From Erythroxylum novogranatense (Eukaryota > Streptophyta > Magnoliopsida > Malpighiales > Erythroxylaceae), in the NCBI GenBank assembly GCA_029891385.1, contig CM057225.1:76533887-76597886 (forward strand): DNA of 64,000 nucleotides, in the 5' to 3' direction. Positions within the stretch are counted from its first letter, which is position 1. Each line of letters starts with the position of its first letter. Below, one piece after another: positions 1 to 12,100 of this stretch. A model generated the notes under the pieces. It was given only the letters and a program-made list of their open reading frames with translations, searched no databases and was not told where the DNA came from. A program made the position numbers and the translations under genes.

Positions 1-49
1 GAATTCATTTTGATATTTCCAATTTCCACCGAAAGTTCGGGGTCCAACA
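1..49 (-). mobile_element. Start of a minus-strand LTR running off the left edge
   Basis: Read on the minus strand, position 49 begins TGTTGGACCCCGAAC, the same terminus seen at 2450 (minus) and 5772 (plus). The sequence from 49 down to 1 is the first 49 bases of an LTR of that family; the rest lies outside the window. It abuts a second LTR of the family (50-2450), so it probably inserted into it. The second TSD copy is not visible. Confidence 0.6.
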
Positions 50-2450
50 GATTATTTCAATTTTTATCAAATCATTTGAAATCAAAGAATGTAACAATTA
101 AACCATTTGATTAAAAAGTCTGAAACAATTGTAGCCATTTCCAATCATTCGAAAACAAAACCTAACAATAACTTTTCAAATTATATCACTTCTTGATTTC
201 TTTAGAAAACACAAACAATAAATTTGTTTTAAAACATTCCTATTCTAAATTTTTCGAAAACTTGAAATTAGCTTATAATTCAAATAATAAACATGTTACC
301 CACCTCGAAACGATGCTTAGAACTTGCTTAAAGCCTCAATTATTCATCCTTACGAAAATCTCCAAATTTATGACAAAACACTAATTAGTCAACAACCAAA
401 AATTGAATATCATAAATGGCATAATCTCCATAATTAACTTTAGAAAACCTAAACCCATAACATTCTTAAACTATCTAATCCAAAAACTCATCACAAATCC
501 AAAGATAAAAAACGATTCTTACCTTCCCTCTTCATAAATTTCGAATTTTCTAGGCCTGGGGATGAAGCTCTTGAGTTCCCTCCACCTTTTTCTCTCTTAA
601 ACTATGTTCGAAAATCCTCTTACAAATCAAGAAAATGAAAACCTAAACACTTTTGTTTCTTCTTCTTCTACCCTCTTCTCCACCGATTCACTCTTCTCCT
701 CTCTTCCATTTATTTTCGTTTCTTTTCTTAAAACTATCGTGCTTCTCCTCTAAAACCAATGACAACCAACCTTCTTCTTCTTAATTGACTACAAAATGAC
801 CAAAATAACCTTGCTTAATAGCCTTATATCATAGTAACTTAAGTGAACTTCCCCATTTGCCCTTCATTTAACCTTTTAAATCTGTCATTTTGCTTCCCAA
901 TTTTGAGCAGGTAACTGACCTAATTTGGCAAAATATTCTTCTTGAAAAATGTTCCTCTATGTCTCATCTTTAAAATGACACTAAGAACGCTCAAATCGGT
1001 TCATAAATGAAGAAGTTATAGGCAAAATACGTGTTCAGCTCTTACTAATCCGAGACTGAACATTAACTCAACTTCAATCCAGAAATTGACAATCTTAAGG
1101 ATGAAATTGAATTTCGATCCCTTCACATGATTTTTATCCCCATGTCTCAATTTTATTTTGCCTCAAGAATCAACTCAATCGGAGCTGTACAGATCAAGAT
1201 ATCTCCAAATTACTGAACCATGTTTAGAAAATTATCTAACTCATAACCTTTAACTAACCCTCTCACTATGGTTCAATCAATCTCTTTCTATTTAATCTCC
1301 TAAAAATCATAATTACTCATGAAGGAGTAGCTAAATGTCTTAGGAATCAAACGCTTCAAAAATCGAATCAATCGGATGTCGGACGAAGGAATTATAAGCA
1401 AAAGATTGAAAAAGGGTCGAATCGAAAGAATAAGAACAGAATCTCAATTATACATATATAATCGAATTTTTCAAAAATAATAACTCTTGATCCTGAACTC
1501 TAAATTTGACAAATTTGGTGCCAATGGAAAGATAAAAGGAAGCTCTACAACTTCCATGAAGAACTCAAAAATCAATTTCATCTCTAAAGGGGTCAAAAAC
1601 CTAGTCAAAGTTACTGCCCTGTTAAACATCACCTAAACAAACTCCAAACTTTCAACATTCATATCTTCTAATTCCCACATCCAAATATTGCATGCTTTAT
1701 AGCGTCGGAAAGATTGATAGACAAGCTACAACTTTCATGTAGACCACTTACTCCAATTCAGACTAAATCCTCATGACGAGTGGCCTCGAAGCATAGAACA
1801 CACAAACCTATACTTAATAGCATTTTTAAAAACAAAGCAAAAGAACCTTATCTTCGGAAAATCATATCTTCCACTCCCGATATCAAAAAATTGCATACTT
1901 TATGGCGTCGGAAAGATTGATATACAAGCTACAACTTTCATTAAGGCCACTTTCTCTAATTCAGACCACAACCTTACGACGATTTGCCTCAAAACATAGC
2001 ACACGCAAACTTACCCTATGAACATTTTCAAAACACAAAACAAAATACACTAACTTCGAAAAATCATAACTTTCACTCCCGATATCAAAAAATATCAAAC
2101 TTTATGGCTACGGAAAGCTCTCGACAGAAGCTACAAGTCTCAAGAAGATCATTTCCTCAAATTTAGCTTAAATAAAAAAAGTCAAATTTTACTCAAAAAA
2201 GTCAAACTTCCATAATTTTATTTCTAAATTTTCACTTCCATTTGAAATCAACTCATTCTCTAACACTTTCATAACCCAAACAAATTTACTCAAATATCAA
2301 AGTCATCAAAACTAATCGATTCTTTTTCTCATTAAATTTTTTCTTAAATTCATCAAATTTTCTTAAATTCATAAATTTTCTCACCAATTTCTTTCTCATT
2401 TAAATTCATTTTAATATTTTTAATTTTTACCAAAAGTTCGGGGTCCAACA
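50..2450 (-). mobile_element. Truncated minus-strand LTR of the long-LTR non-autonomous family
   Basis: The minus strand starts at 2450 with TGTTGGACCCCGAAC and matches, in the same order, the first 2.3 kb or so of the plus-strand LTR at 5772-9116. Recognisable shared stretches lie at 2100 versus 6140, 1580 versus 6440, 980 versus 7050, 530 versus 7510 and 300 versus 7745. It is diverged from that LTR and cut off at position 50 by the next LTR terminus. It holds no gene. It probably inserted into the plus-strand 5' LTR that resumes at 2451, which would explain why that LTR lacks its first 1.4 kb. The missing left flank prevents confirmation of a TSD. Confidence 0.65.
1660..2170 (-). repeat. 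Three tandem units of about 202 bp inside the inverted LTR
   Basis: The phrase GCGTCGGAAAGATTGAT occurs at 1702 and 1905, and a diverged version (GCTACGGAAAGCTC) at about 2107. Each is preceded by a 'data-like' TCCCGATATCAAAAA or TCCCACATCCAAATA stretch and followed by AAGCTACAA. The period is about 202 bp. The plus-strand LTR at 5772 carries only two such units (around 6141 and 6330). Confidence 0.7.
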
Positions 2451-4996
2451 CTTATGTTAGAAGGCTATAAGAAAAAGGCTTGTTGGTCATTTTGCTTCAT
2501 GAATGAAAGAAGATGAGGTGGCTGTCGTATGAGAGAAGCATAATACAAAAATTTGAGAGGAAAGAAACGAAAATAAGAAAGAAAGGAGAGAAGAGAGAAG
2601 TGAGTTCGGTGGAGTCGAAGAAGAAGAAGAAGAAGGAGACAGCTAGGTCGATTTTGATGGATTTCTAGAGGGGTTTTCAAGTTGTTTCAAAGGGAAAAGA
2701 TGAAAGAAGTCAAGAGCTTCCTTCCAACCTAAGGAAATTTCGAAAATGGAGAAGATGAAGGTAAGGGATGTTTTTTATCTTTGATCTTTTAAAGAGTTTT
2801 TGGTTTAGATAGTTTAAGAAGGTTATGGAATTAGGTTTTCTATAGTTTATTTTAGTGATTTATGCCCAATTGATGGTCAATTTTAGATGATTATAAATTG
2901 GGGATTTTGTCTTGATTTAGGGTTTTCAATGAGGCTTTGGGGAAATTGATGATTTAATCAAGTTTCGAGCATGGATATGAGGTGAGTAACATATTTATAA
3001 GTTGAATTATGAGTTATCTATGCGTTTTTAAAAAATAAAGAAAGCAAAAATATTTTTTAAAATTATTAATTTCAAAAATATTGCTTAATTTGATACTACC
3101 GAATGACGAAATTTATTGTTTTGAAATGATTTAAGAAAGTGCTAAAAATTGTTTAAATTTATTGTTTTTGAAAACGCAAGAAGGAAAGTATTTTCGAATT
3201 TTATTGTTTCCGAACGATGTGGAAAAATTGTTATAAAGGTGAAATTCATTGTTTTAAATGATTTGATAAACGGATGGAAAAAAAAATTGTTGAACTTCAT
3301 TTATGAAAATTGTTTCATTCATTGATTTTGAATGATTTTGAAAAGATTGTAATAATTGTTAAATTCATTGGGATTAAATGTTTAATAATGGTTATAATTG
3401 TGCATTATGAATGATTTAGAAATTGCTAAGTGGTACATTCTTTGTTTTTGATATTCGAGAATTCTTTGTGTTTGAATGATTGAGATTAGGTTATGGGAAT
3501 TGGTTTGACGTTGTGAATTTATGAATGTAGATGTGTCTGATATGACATAATTATGAAACTTGACTTTTTCCGAAATGTGCCTTCGGGCAACTCTGATTTG
3601 TTTTTTTTAGTATTGAACATATCTGCTATATGGGTTTGGTTAGGTCCCCTAAGATTGGTCAAGTGCACTTGTCCTTCCTGCTAGTGGCACTGGAGTTCCT
3701 TTTAAGGACTCCCATAAGTTCACGACTACACCGACCACTATGCGGGAAGGTATAGTACGTTCTGTTCACGGCTGCACAGGACCGCTATGCGGGAATGTGC
3801 AGTACGTTCCGTTTGGACCAACCCAAACCATTTTGATGTGATTATGTGTTTTTTAAAATTTGTGGTGTGTATATGCTTATGTGTGTACTACTGTGTTGCA
3901 TTCATGTTTTGAAATTGTTCATAAATTGTGAAAAGAATTTGTGAAGTTTGATAAATGAGATATTGAAGTTTTCAATAGAGAAATTTTTGAAATTGTTTAG
4001 AAATGTTTGAAAAGTTGAAAAGTGTGAAAAATAAGCATTTTGGCAAAAGTTTGTGAAAAATAATTTTTGTTTATTTTTCGATTTATAAATGTGTTATCCA
4101 CTGAGCCGTCGAGCTCACCCCCCCTTTTTCATCCCTATCTTTAGGTATCGAGCGGGAGATCAGATGAAAAATAATCAAGACTTTTGTTCGATTTCGCATG
4201 TCTTGTGTTTTTAAGTATTTTTGGATTTTGATATTGGTTTTATTTATGGCTTGGAATGTCATTAGCGATTTGTAAGCATTGAATTCTTGATGTATACGAA
4301 TTATGGATTTATGTAGTGAATTTGATTTATTCTTGTAATAAATTAATTCATGAGGTGTATGAATTATGAAGAATGTAAGAAATTGTATATGGGATTGATA
4401 TTTATAGATTGTGTATGATTACGGTTTCTGGTTTGTGATTGTATATGAATTTGATTGGTTTTGCGATTGGATTGGATTTGAGATATGGATAATGATATTG
4501 TTTATGTTGGCTGATTAAGAATTATTGAAGTGTTAAGTTTAGATGTGTATTTGTTTCTTTTGGAAATCCGGATAGGAGGTCCGATGATGGTTGTTATGGT
4601 TGGATGTGATTATAGAAGTGTGTGATTTTGATTTGCAGATTTTTGGGATTGGCAAAATACAGCCGTTATGCTACCCGATTTTCGATAAAATTGGTTTTAT
4701 GGCAAAGATAGAATAAGAATAAGATTATGGCTAAGATAATATTGAGATATATTAGGAAAAAAAATTATACCAAATTTCGGATTAGTCTTAGGGTTTCCAA
4801 CGCAACGCGACTCTTTTCTAAAGCTTTTGTTCGCAGATGTCTGATATTCGTTTCTCTTTCGATTCCTTTGTTCCGCATTTTGTTATCCGATTTGTTCAAT
4901 TCAATTTGAATTCGATTCCGTCGTTTCGCTTTGTTCTACATTTCTTCCGTTTCCGCTTTTCCGGTTGTGGTCCGGTCCCGAGATCGGGTCCCAACA
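2451..4996 (+). repeat. 5' LTR, missing its first 1.4 kb
   Basis: It matches 7214-9116 of the 3' LTR and ends CCCAACA at 4996. The part equivalent to 5772-7213 is absent because an inverted LTR abuts at 2450. It retains about 630 bp (roughly 4023-4650) that the 3' LTR has lost. It contains a GAAGAAG-rich purine stretch near 2620, a donor-like box at 2980-2990, hairpin units at 3655-3808, a CACTGAG/GCTCACCC block at 4099-4120, and a pyrimidine tract ending TTTAG at 4144. Confidence 0.75.
3655..3808 (+). repeat. Tandem hairpin units, 46-bp period, in the 5' LTR
   Basis: TTCACG recurs at 3719 and 3765, exactly 46 bp apart. Unit two has perfect 7-bp arms CTGCACA and TGTGCAG around CTATGCGGGAA. 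Unit one has CTACACC and GGTATAG, with one mismatch that the 3' LTR copy resolves to GGTGTAG. Upstream lies the 12-bp palindrome CAAGTGCACTTG. The corresponding copy in the 3' LTR is around 8410-8565. Confidence 0.75.
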
Positions 4997-5000
4997 TAGA

Positions 5001-5014
5001 TGGTATTAGAGCCC
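5001..5014 (+). promoter_or_regulatory. Primer-binding site (initiator tRNA-Met type)
   Basis: TGGTATTAGAGCCC begins four bases after the 5' LTR end. It matches the canonical plant TGGTATCAGAGC site, complementary to the 3' end of initiator tRNA-Met, with one C-to-T change. Confidence 0.75.
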
Positions 5015-5756
5015 AGTAGTAAGATCTTATCTGGGCGCTTTAGGATAAGTTATCTGGATAAGAAATTGTGAGAGTTAGAATTGATAAGATTGAATTTGTG
5101 ATAATGTGATGAACATGCAGATGGATTTTTCATGCATGATGTGAAGAACCTAATGGATTGTTTGATTAAGGTGATGAGTGATGAGTGATTATAAGAAAGT
5201 GTTAATGGAAATTGAGAGGAGAAATTCATGATGAAACTGGATGAATTGATTTTAGCTATACATGTGTGAGATGAAATAAGAAATACTTGAAGGATAGGAT
5301 TAAATGATATGAAGGTATGTCATGAAATAATTAAAGAATTAAATTGATTGTTGATCAAAGTGACGAGAATCATGATTGATTTTAGGAATGTGTTAATGAA
5401 ATTGAGATTAGAATTTTTAATGAATTTGGATGAATTAATTTCAAATATGCATATATGAGATGCAATTAAAGGATACTTGAAAGATTGAATAAGTGATAGC
5501 GATATATGTATAAAAGTCAAAGGGATTGAATTGAATGGTTTTGGTCCATGTTAAGGTTCATTTAGAATTGGACTATTGACTTAGTGATTTGATTTGATAA
5601 TGGAGTTAAAGCACAAGAAGTGAAAATTTGTGAAGAAATTGAGAGATATGTATGGTGAGAAATTAGATAAGAAAGTGATTGATGAAAAAAATTATTTGAG
5701 AGAATGCGTTACTTGGTGTGTTGTCTTAAGTTAGAATTTTGATGACAAAATTCTTT

Positions 5757-5771
5757 TAAAAGGGGGAGAAA
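5757..5771 (+). promoter_or_regulatory. Polypurine tract
   Basis: A purine run containing AAAAGGGGGAGAAA lies immediately before the TGTTGG start of the 3' LTR. This is the expected primer position for plus-strand DNA synthesis. Confidence 0.8.
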
Positions 5772-8700
5772 TGTTGGACCCCGAACTTTCCTTGAAATTT
5801 TCAAGTGTCAAGTGACATGAAAATGAGGAAATTAGAATGAATAAATAAAAACAAAATTTTGAATGTGAATAGTTAGATGAGATTAAGATAGGCGAAAAAT
5901 GTTTTTGTTATTGAGGTTTATATTATAGTATGACCTAATGTGGCGTTTAAAGTTTAAATGAAATTGTTAGTGAATAAATTGCTTTAATGGAGTTAAAAAT
6001 TTAAGAAATAAAGAGAAAAGAGTGAGAATATGAAGAATTAAGAAAAGTTTTACTTTTTGGTCATAGAGAGTTGACTTTTGATTTAGGCCAAATTTGAGAA
6101 AATGATCTTCATGAAACTTGTAGCTTACGTTAAGAGCTTTCCGTCGCCATAAAGATTGATATTTTTCGATATCGGGAGTAAAAGTTATGATCAGTCAAAG
6201 TTTGTTTTGTAAAAATGACCATAAGTGTATATTTGCGTGTACTCGGCTTTGAGGTCACTCGTTGTACGGATTTAGTCTGAATTGGAGTAAGTGGTCTTCA
6301 TGAAAGTTGTAGCTTGTCTTTCAATCCTTCTGACGCTATAAAGTATGCAATTTTTGAATGTGGGAATTGGAAGATATGAAATTTGAAAGTTTGGAGTTTG
6401 TTTAGGTGAAGTTTAACAGGGCAGTAACTGTGACTAGGTTTTTGACCCCTTTAGAGATGGAATTGATTTTTGAGTTTTTCATGGAAGTTGTAGAGATTCC
6501 TTTTATCTTTCCTTCAACACCAAATTTGTCAAATTTGGAGTTCAAAATCAATAGTTATGATTTTTGAAAAAAATTCTATTCTATGATGTCCTTTCTGCTT
6601 GCTTCACATTTTGTTTCTTCCTTACAAATCCGACCCTTTTGCAATCCTTTGCTTATAATTTCTCCGTCTGACATCCGATTGACTTGGTTTTTGAAGCGTT
6701 GGATTTCGAAGACAATTAGCTAAATTTTCATGGGAATTTATGGTTTTTAGGAGATTAAATGGAAAGAGATTGATTGAATCAAAGTCAGAGGATTGGTTAA
6801 AGGTTATGAGTTAGATAATTTTCTGAACATGGTTCAATATTTCATGAAATTCGGGATCTGTAGAGATCCAATTGAACTGAATCTTTTTGAGAAAGAAAAT
6901 TGAGACATTGGGCTACAAATCATATGAAGGACTCTAATTTCAATTTAGCCCTTAAGACTTTTAATGTTTGAATGGAAGTTGAGTTTAGTTTTCAGTCTCA
7001 GATTAGTAAGAGCTGAACGAGTATTTTGGCCATAACTCCTTCATTTCTGAACCGATTTGAGAGTTCTTAGTGTCATGTTAAATATGAGACATAGAGGAAC
7101 ATTTTTCTAGAAGGAAGGTTTGCCAAATTATTTCGTTTACCTACTCAAATTAAGGAAGATGTTAGTTTTTTCAAAAATATTTCAGGGGCAATTTTGGAAG
7201 TTTACTTAAGTTCTTATGTTAGAAGGCTATAAGAAAAGGGCTTGTTGGTCATTTTGCTTCATGAATGAAAGAAGATGAGGTGGCTGTCGTATGAGAGATT
7301 CAGAATACAAAAATTTGAGAGGAAAGAAACGAAAATAAAAAAGAAAGGAGAGAAGAGAGAAGTGAGTTCGGTGGAGTCGAAGAAGAAGAAGAAGAAGGAG
7401 AAAGCTAGGTCGGTTTTGATGGATTTCTAGAGGGGTTTTCAAGTTGTTTCAAAGGGAAAAGATGAAAGAAGTCAAGAGCTTTCTTCCAACCTATGGAAAT
7501 TTCGAAAATGGAGAAGATGAAGGTAAGGGATGTTTTTTATCTTTGATCTTTTAAAGAGTTTTTGGTTTAGATAGTTTAAGAAGATAATGGAATTAGGTTT
7601 TCTATAGTTTATTTTAGTGATTTATGCCCAATTGATGGTCAATTTTAGATGATTATAAATTGGGGATTTTGTCTTGATTTAGGGTTTTCAATGAGGCTTT
7701 GGGGAAATTGATGATTTAATCAAGTTTCGAGCATGGATATGAGGTGAGTAACATATTTATAAGTTAAATTATGAGTTATCTATGTGTTTTTAAAAAATAA
7801 AGAAAGCAAAAATATTTTTTAAAATTATTATTTTCAAAAATATTGTTTAATTTGATACTACCGAATGACGAAATTTATTGTTTTGAAATGATTTAAGAAA
7901 GTGCTAAAAATTGTTTAAATTTATTGTTTTTGAAAACGCAAGAAGGAAAGTATTTTCGAATTTTATTGTTTCCAACGATGTGGAAAAATTGTTATAAAGG
8001 TGAAATTCATTGTTTTAAATGATTTGATAAATGATGGAAAAAATTGTTGAACTTCATTTATGAAAATTTTTCATTCATTGATTTTGAATGATTTTGAAAA
8101 GATTGCAATAATTGTTAAATTCATTGGGATTAAATGTTTAATAATGGTTATAATTTTGCATTATGAATGATTTAGAAATTGCTAAGTGGTACATTCTTTG
8201 TTTTTGATATTTGAGAATTCTTTGTGTTTGAATGATTGAGATTAGGTTATGGGAATTGGTTTGATGTTGTGAATTTCTGAATGTAGATGTGTCTGATATA
8301 ACATAATTATGAAACTTGACTTTTTTCGAAATCTGTCTTCGGGCAACTTTGATTTGTTTTTTAGTATTGAACATATCTGCTATGTGGGTTTGGTTAGGTC
8401 CCCTAAGATTGGTCAAGTGCACTTGTCCTGCCCGCTAGTGGCACTGGAATTCCTTTTAAGGTCTCCCATAAGTTCACGGTTACACCGACCACTATGCAGG
8501 AAGGTGTAGTACGTTCTATTCACGGCTACACAGGACTGCTATGCGGGAATGTGCAGTACGTTCCATTTGGACCAACCCAAACCATTTTGATGTGATTATG
8601 TGTTTTTTAAAATTTGTGGTGTGTATATGCTTATGTGTGTACTATTGTGCTGCATTCATGTTTTGAAATTGTTCATAAATTGTGAAAAGAATTTGTGAAG

Positions 8701-9116
8701 TTTGAGAAATGAGAAATTGAAGTTTTCAATCAAGAAATTTTTGAAATTGTTTAGAAATGTTTGAAAATTGGTAAAATACAGCCGTTATGCTGCCCGATTT
8801 TTGATAAAATTGGTTTTATGGCAATGATAGATTAAGAATAAGATTGTGGTTAAGATAATATGGAGATATATTAGGAAAAAAAATTTATACCGGATTTCGG
8901 ATTAGTCTTAAGGTTTCCAGCGCAACGCGACTCTTTTCTAAAGCTTTTGTTCGAGGATGTCGGATATTTGTTTCGCTTTCGATTCCTTTGTTCCACATTT
9001 TGTTATCCGATTTGTTCGATTCAATTTGAATTCGATTCCGTCGTTTCGCTTTGTTCTACATTTCTTCCGTTTCCCCTTTTTCGGTTGGGGTCCAGTCCCG
9101 AGATCGGGTCCCAACA
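5772..9116 (+). repeat. 3' LTR of the LARD-like element (3,345 bp)
   Basis: It starts TGTTGGACCCCGAAC after the polypurine tract and ends GGGTCCCAACA at 9116. Near 8775 the sequence jumps from the equivalent of about 4022 to the equivalent of about 4650, a deletion of roughly 630 bp relative to the 5' LTR. That deletion removes the CACTGAG palindrome block and the acceptor-like tract. Two roughly 190-bp tandem units lie near 6100-6360. Confidence 0.8.
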
Positions 9117-12100
9117 CTTTCGTACTCAATGTTAAGCTTAAATGATCAATTGATCCACTTAGAGGTTACTCCCATAAATAGCTCTTCAACCTTCATTGCC
9201 ACTTGTGTGTATGGTTCAAATAACCTCAATCATAGGAAGTATCTTTGGACTGCTTTGAATCGCCTTTCTTCCACAATAGGTAATCAACCTTGGCTTATAG
9301 TTAGGGATTTTGATGCGAATTTGTTCCCCCACGAGGCAGAACCCATGAGTTCCTCGGCATTGCAAGGCATGAGTGATTTCAGGAAGTGGGTGGAAGACTG
9401 TGTCGTATTTGACCTTAATGCTAGTGATCCAAGTTTTACCTGGACCAATAAGCAAAGTGGTGATCTCTATATTGCCAAAAAACTAGATAGAACCCTCATT
9501 AATTCAAAGTGGTCCTCTAGGTTCCCCAGTTCTTATATTGTCATCCTCAATTCGAATATTTCAGATCACTCCCCAACAGTGGTTAGGGCCTTAATAAGTC
9601 AGCAGAAGAGATCCTCTCCCTTTAGGTTCTCCAACTTCCTAGTCAACCAGCCTAACTTTCTTCAAATATTTGATGAAGCTTAATCTTGTCAAGTAAGAGC
9701 AACTCCTATGTATAGTGTAATGTCTAAGCTTAAATTGATTAAAAGAGCCCTTAAATCCCTTAATTATGCCTAAATAGGAGATGTAAGTGTACGAGTGGAG
9801 AGTTGTCAAGCCAATCTCAACCTTATTCAAGAGCAAATGAGAATTGAGCCCCAGTCACACCTTCTAAAAACTAGAGAGACTGAAGCAATTCATGATTTGC
9901 TTAGAGCTCTTAAAGATCAGGAATCCTATTTTAATCAAGCTTCCCGTATAAAATGACTAAAAGAAGGGGATAGGAATACAAAAAATTTTCACCAATCCCT
10001 TATTGCAACAAAAATAGGAACAACATTCACTCTTTAAACTTGGCCAATAGGAATAGAATTGTAGGTCTTAAAGAAATTCAAGATCAGTTTATGGATCATT
10101 TTCAGGACTCTATAGAGAGTTCTAAAACTCTTCTTCCTTCTAAAAAGTTTATGGCCAATCTCCTCCCTCTTCCTTCACCCGAAGGCCTTACAAACTCTCT
10201 CATGGCTAAAGTCTCAGCACAAGAGATAAGAGAGGCTTTTAATTCCCTCAATCTAAACAAGGCCCTAGGCCCAGTTGGATTCAATGGTTACTTTTTTAGA
10301 CAATCTTGGCAAATAATAGGACAGGAGGTTAATGAAGCCATTAAGAACTTTTTTTACCATGGAAAACTTCTTATAGAGCTCAACTCCACCTTTATCTCTC
10401 TTATTTCAAAAAAGGCCTAACCATCCATAGTTCTAGATTATGGACCTATTTCATGTTGCAATTTTATTTACAAGGTTATTGCCAAGATTATAGTAAATAG
10501 GCTTAGAGAGTCTCTCCCCTTAATTGTTAGCCCTAACCAAATTGCCTTTATTAAAAATCGCCACATTGGTGATAATATTTTGCTAGCTCAAGAAGACAAC
10601 ATTCATTGGGAGTTTCTCATAAATGTTTTAGTATGTATGGGTTTTCCTGGGAAATTCATTGAGTGGATAAAAGAATGCTGCATATCTTCCCCTTCTTACT
10701 CAATTCTCATCAATGGAACCCCTTCCAATTTCTTTAGAGGGAAGTCAGGTCTTAGACAAGGAGATCCCTTATTCCCATTCCAATTCATTTTATGTATGGA
10801 AGTTCTTTCCAGGTGGTTGAATAAGTGTTTTGATGGTAATCCCTCTTTCCAATACCATTGGAGGTGCAAAACTCTTAAAATTAACCACCTCTTATTTGCA
10901 AATGACCAAATGTTGTTTTGTCATACTTATATGTATTTTGTTAAATCTCTATTAGATTGTATGAGTACCTTCTCTCAATTGTCTGGCTTGGACATGAACT
11001 CCACTAACAGTCAATTTTTCTTATCCCTTGATTTGGAAAACTTAACACATCAATTAGAAATGATATCGGGCCTTAAGAAAGGCAGTCTTCCCATTAAGTA
11101 TTTGGGAGTAACCCTCATTAATGGGAGGCTCTCCAGAAGGGATTGTAGTTCCCTTTTGGAAAATATTGAAGCTAGGATTAACAAGTGTACTAATAAAACC
11201 CTTTCCTATACTGGTAGGCTTCAATTGATCATCTCGCTGCTTTTTTCTTTTCAAGTTTATTAGTCTACTATGTTCATTCTTCCTTCTTCCATCCTAAAGG
11301 AGATAGAGGCAAAACTTAGGAATTTTCTTTGGTCTGAGAAGGGGAACCCCAAATCCTATGCTAAGTTTAAATGGTCCAACATTTGTAGAACCCAAAGGGA
11401 AGGAGTTTAGGGATTAAACACTTACTTACATGGAATAATGTGTTGCTAAGAAATAGGATCTAGATTTTGTTTCATGATAATGAAGCAAGTAAAGTGGGTA
11501 CATTCTATAATCTTGAGGAGGAGGAATTTTTGGAGTATCCAACCTAATAACAATAGCTCATGGAGTTGGAGGTCAGTGAGGGAAAAAAATAGGGAACCAA
11601 TTTAGATTTAAGATTGGAATGGTGCTTCAACGGTGCTTCAACTTACTTTTGACAAGACCCCTAGCATCCAAGAGGAATCCTAAAGCAATTTTCCACTCCG
11701 AGGGCCATTAATGGTTCAAAACTAAGAATGACAGCAACAGTATCAAAAGCGATTAGAAATAACATGTAGTGTTGGCAAGAATTCACAACAAAAACCTTAG
11801 GTAACCTGAAACCTGTACAGTATCAACTGAACAGCTCTCAACTAGATAGTTTAGAGTGGTTAGCCAGGCTAGCAAATCAGCATTCTTACACCAATTCTTC
11901 AACATATATTTTTTTAAGACCCCCATACAAAGAATCCCTTAGCATAACCTAGTTTGGTTCAAAAGGAACAACCCAAGGTGCTCTCTCATCTTATGGTTGG
12001 CTTTTTGTAGAAAGTTACAAACTAGAGACAGACTTCTCTACCTTCATACCCCAAATCATTGTTCCTTGTACTTTAGGGACAATGAAATAATCGAACATTT

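Larger units (their letters stand above)
4997..5771 (+). other. Non-coding interior of the LARD-like element, with an internal duplication
   Basis: No reading frame longer than about 70 residues is present and none resembles a retroelement protein. Two diverged copies of a unit of about 190 bp are recognisable, roughly 5150-5330 and 5335-5515. Both contain GTGTTAATG(G)AAATTGAGA, a later GATGAATT(G/A)ATTT, and GATACTTGAA/AATACTTGAA phrases. The interior therefore looks like spacer that grew by duplication. Confidence 0.6.
2451..9116 (+). mobile_element. Non-autonomous LTR retrotransposon (LARD-like), long LTRs and short non-coding interior
   Basis: Two direct repeats (2451-4996 and 7214-9116, nearly identical by eye) flank an interior of about 775 bp. 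That interior has a primer-binding site just after the first LTR and a polypurine tract just before the second. The complete LTR starts TGTTGGACCCCGAAC and ends GATCGGGTCCCAACA. The interior contains no gag, protease, RT or integrase, so movement would need proteins from another element. LTRs much longer than the interior fit the LARD idea, although the interior is shorter than usual for that class. It adjoins a LINE (9117 onward) that it probably interrupted. Confidence 0.75.

Noticed and set aside
2465..2680. 71-residue Leu-rich frame on the minus strand, repeated at 7227-7442
   Set aside because: It is conserved only because both copies lie in the two LTRs of one element; the Leu run comes from GAAGAAG repeats on the other strand.
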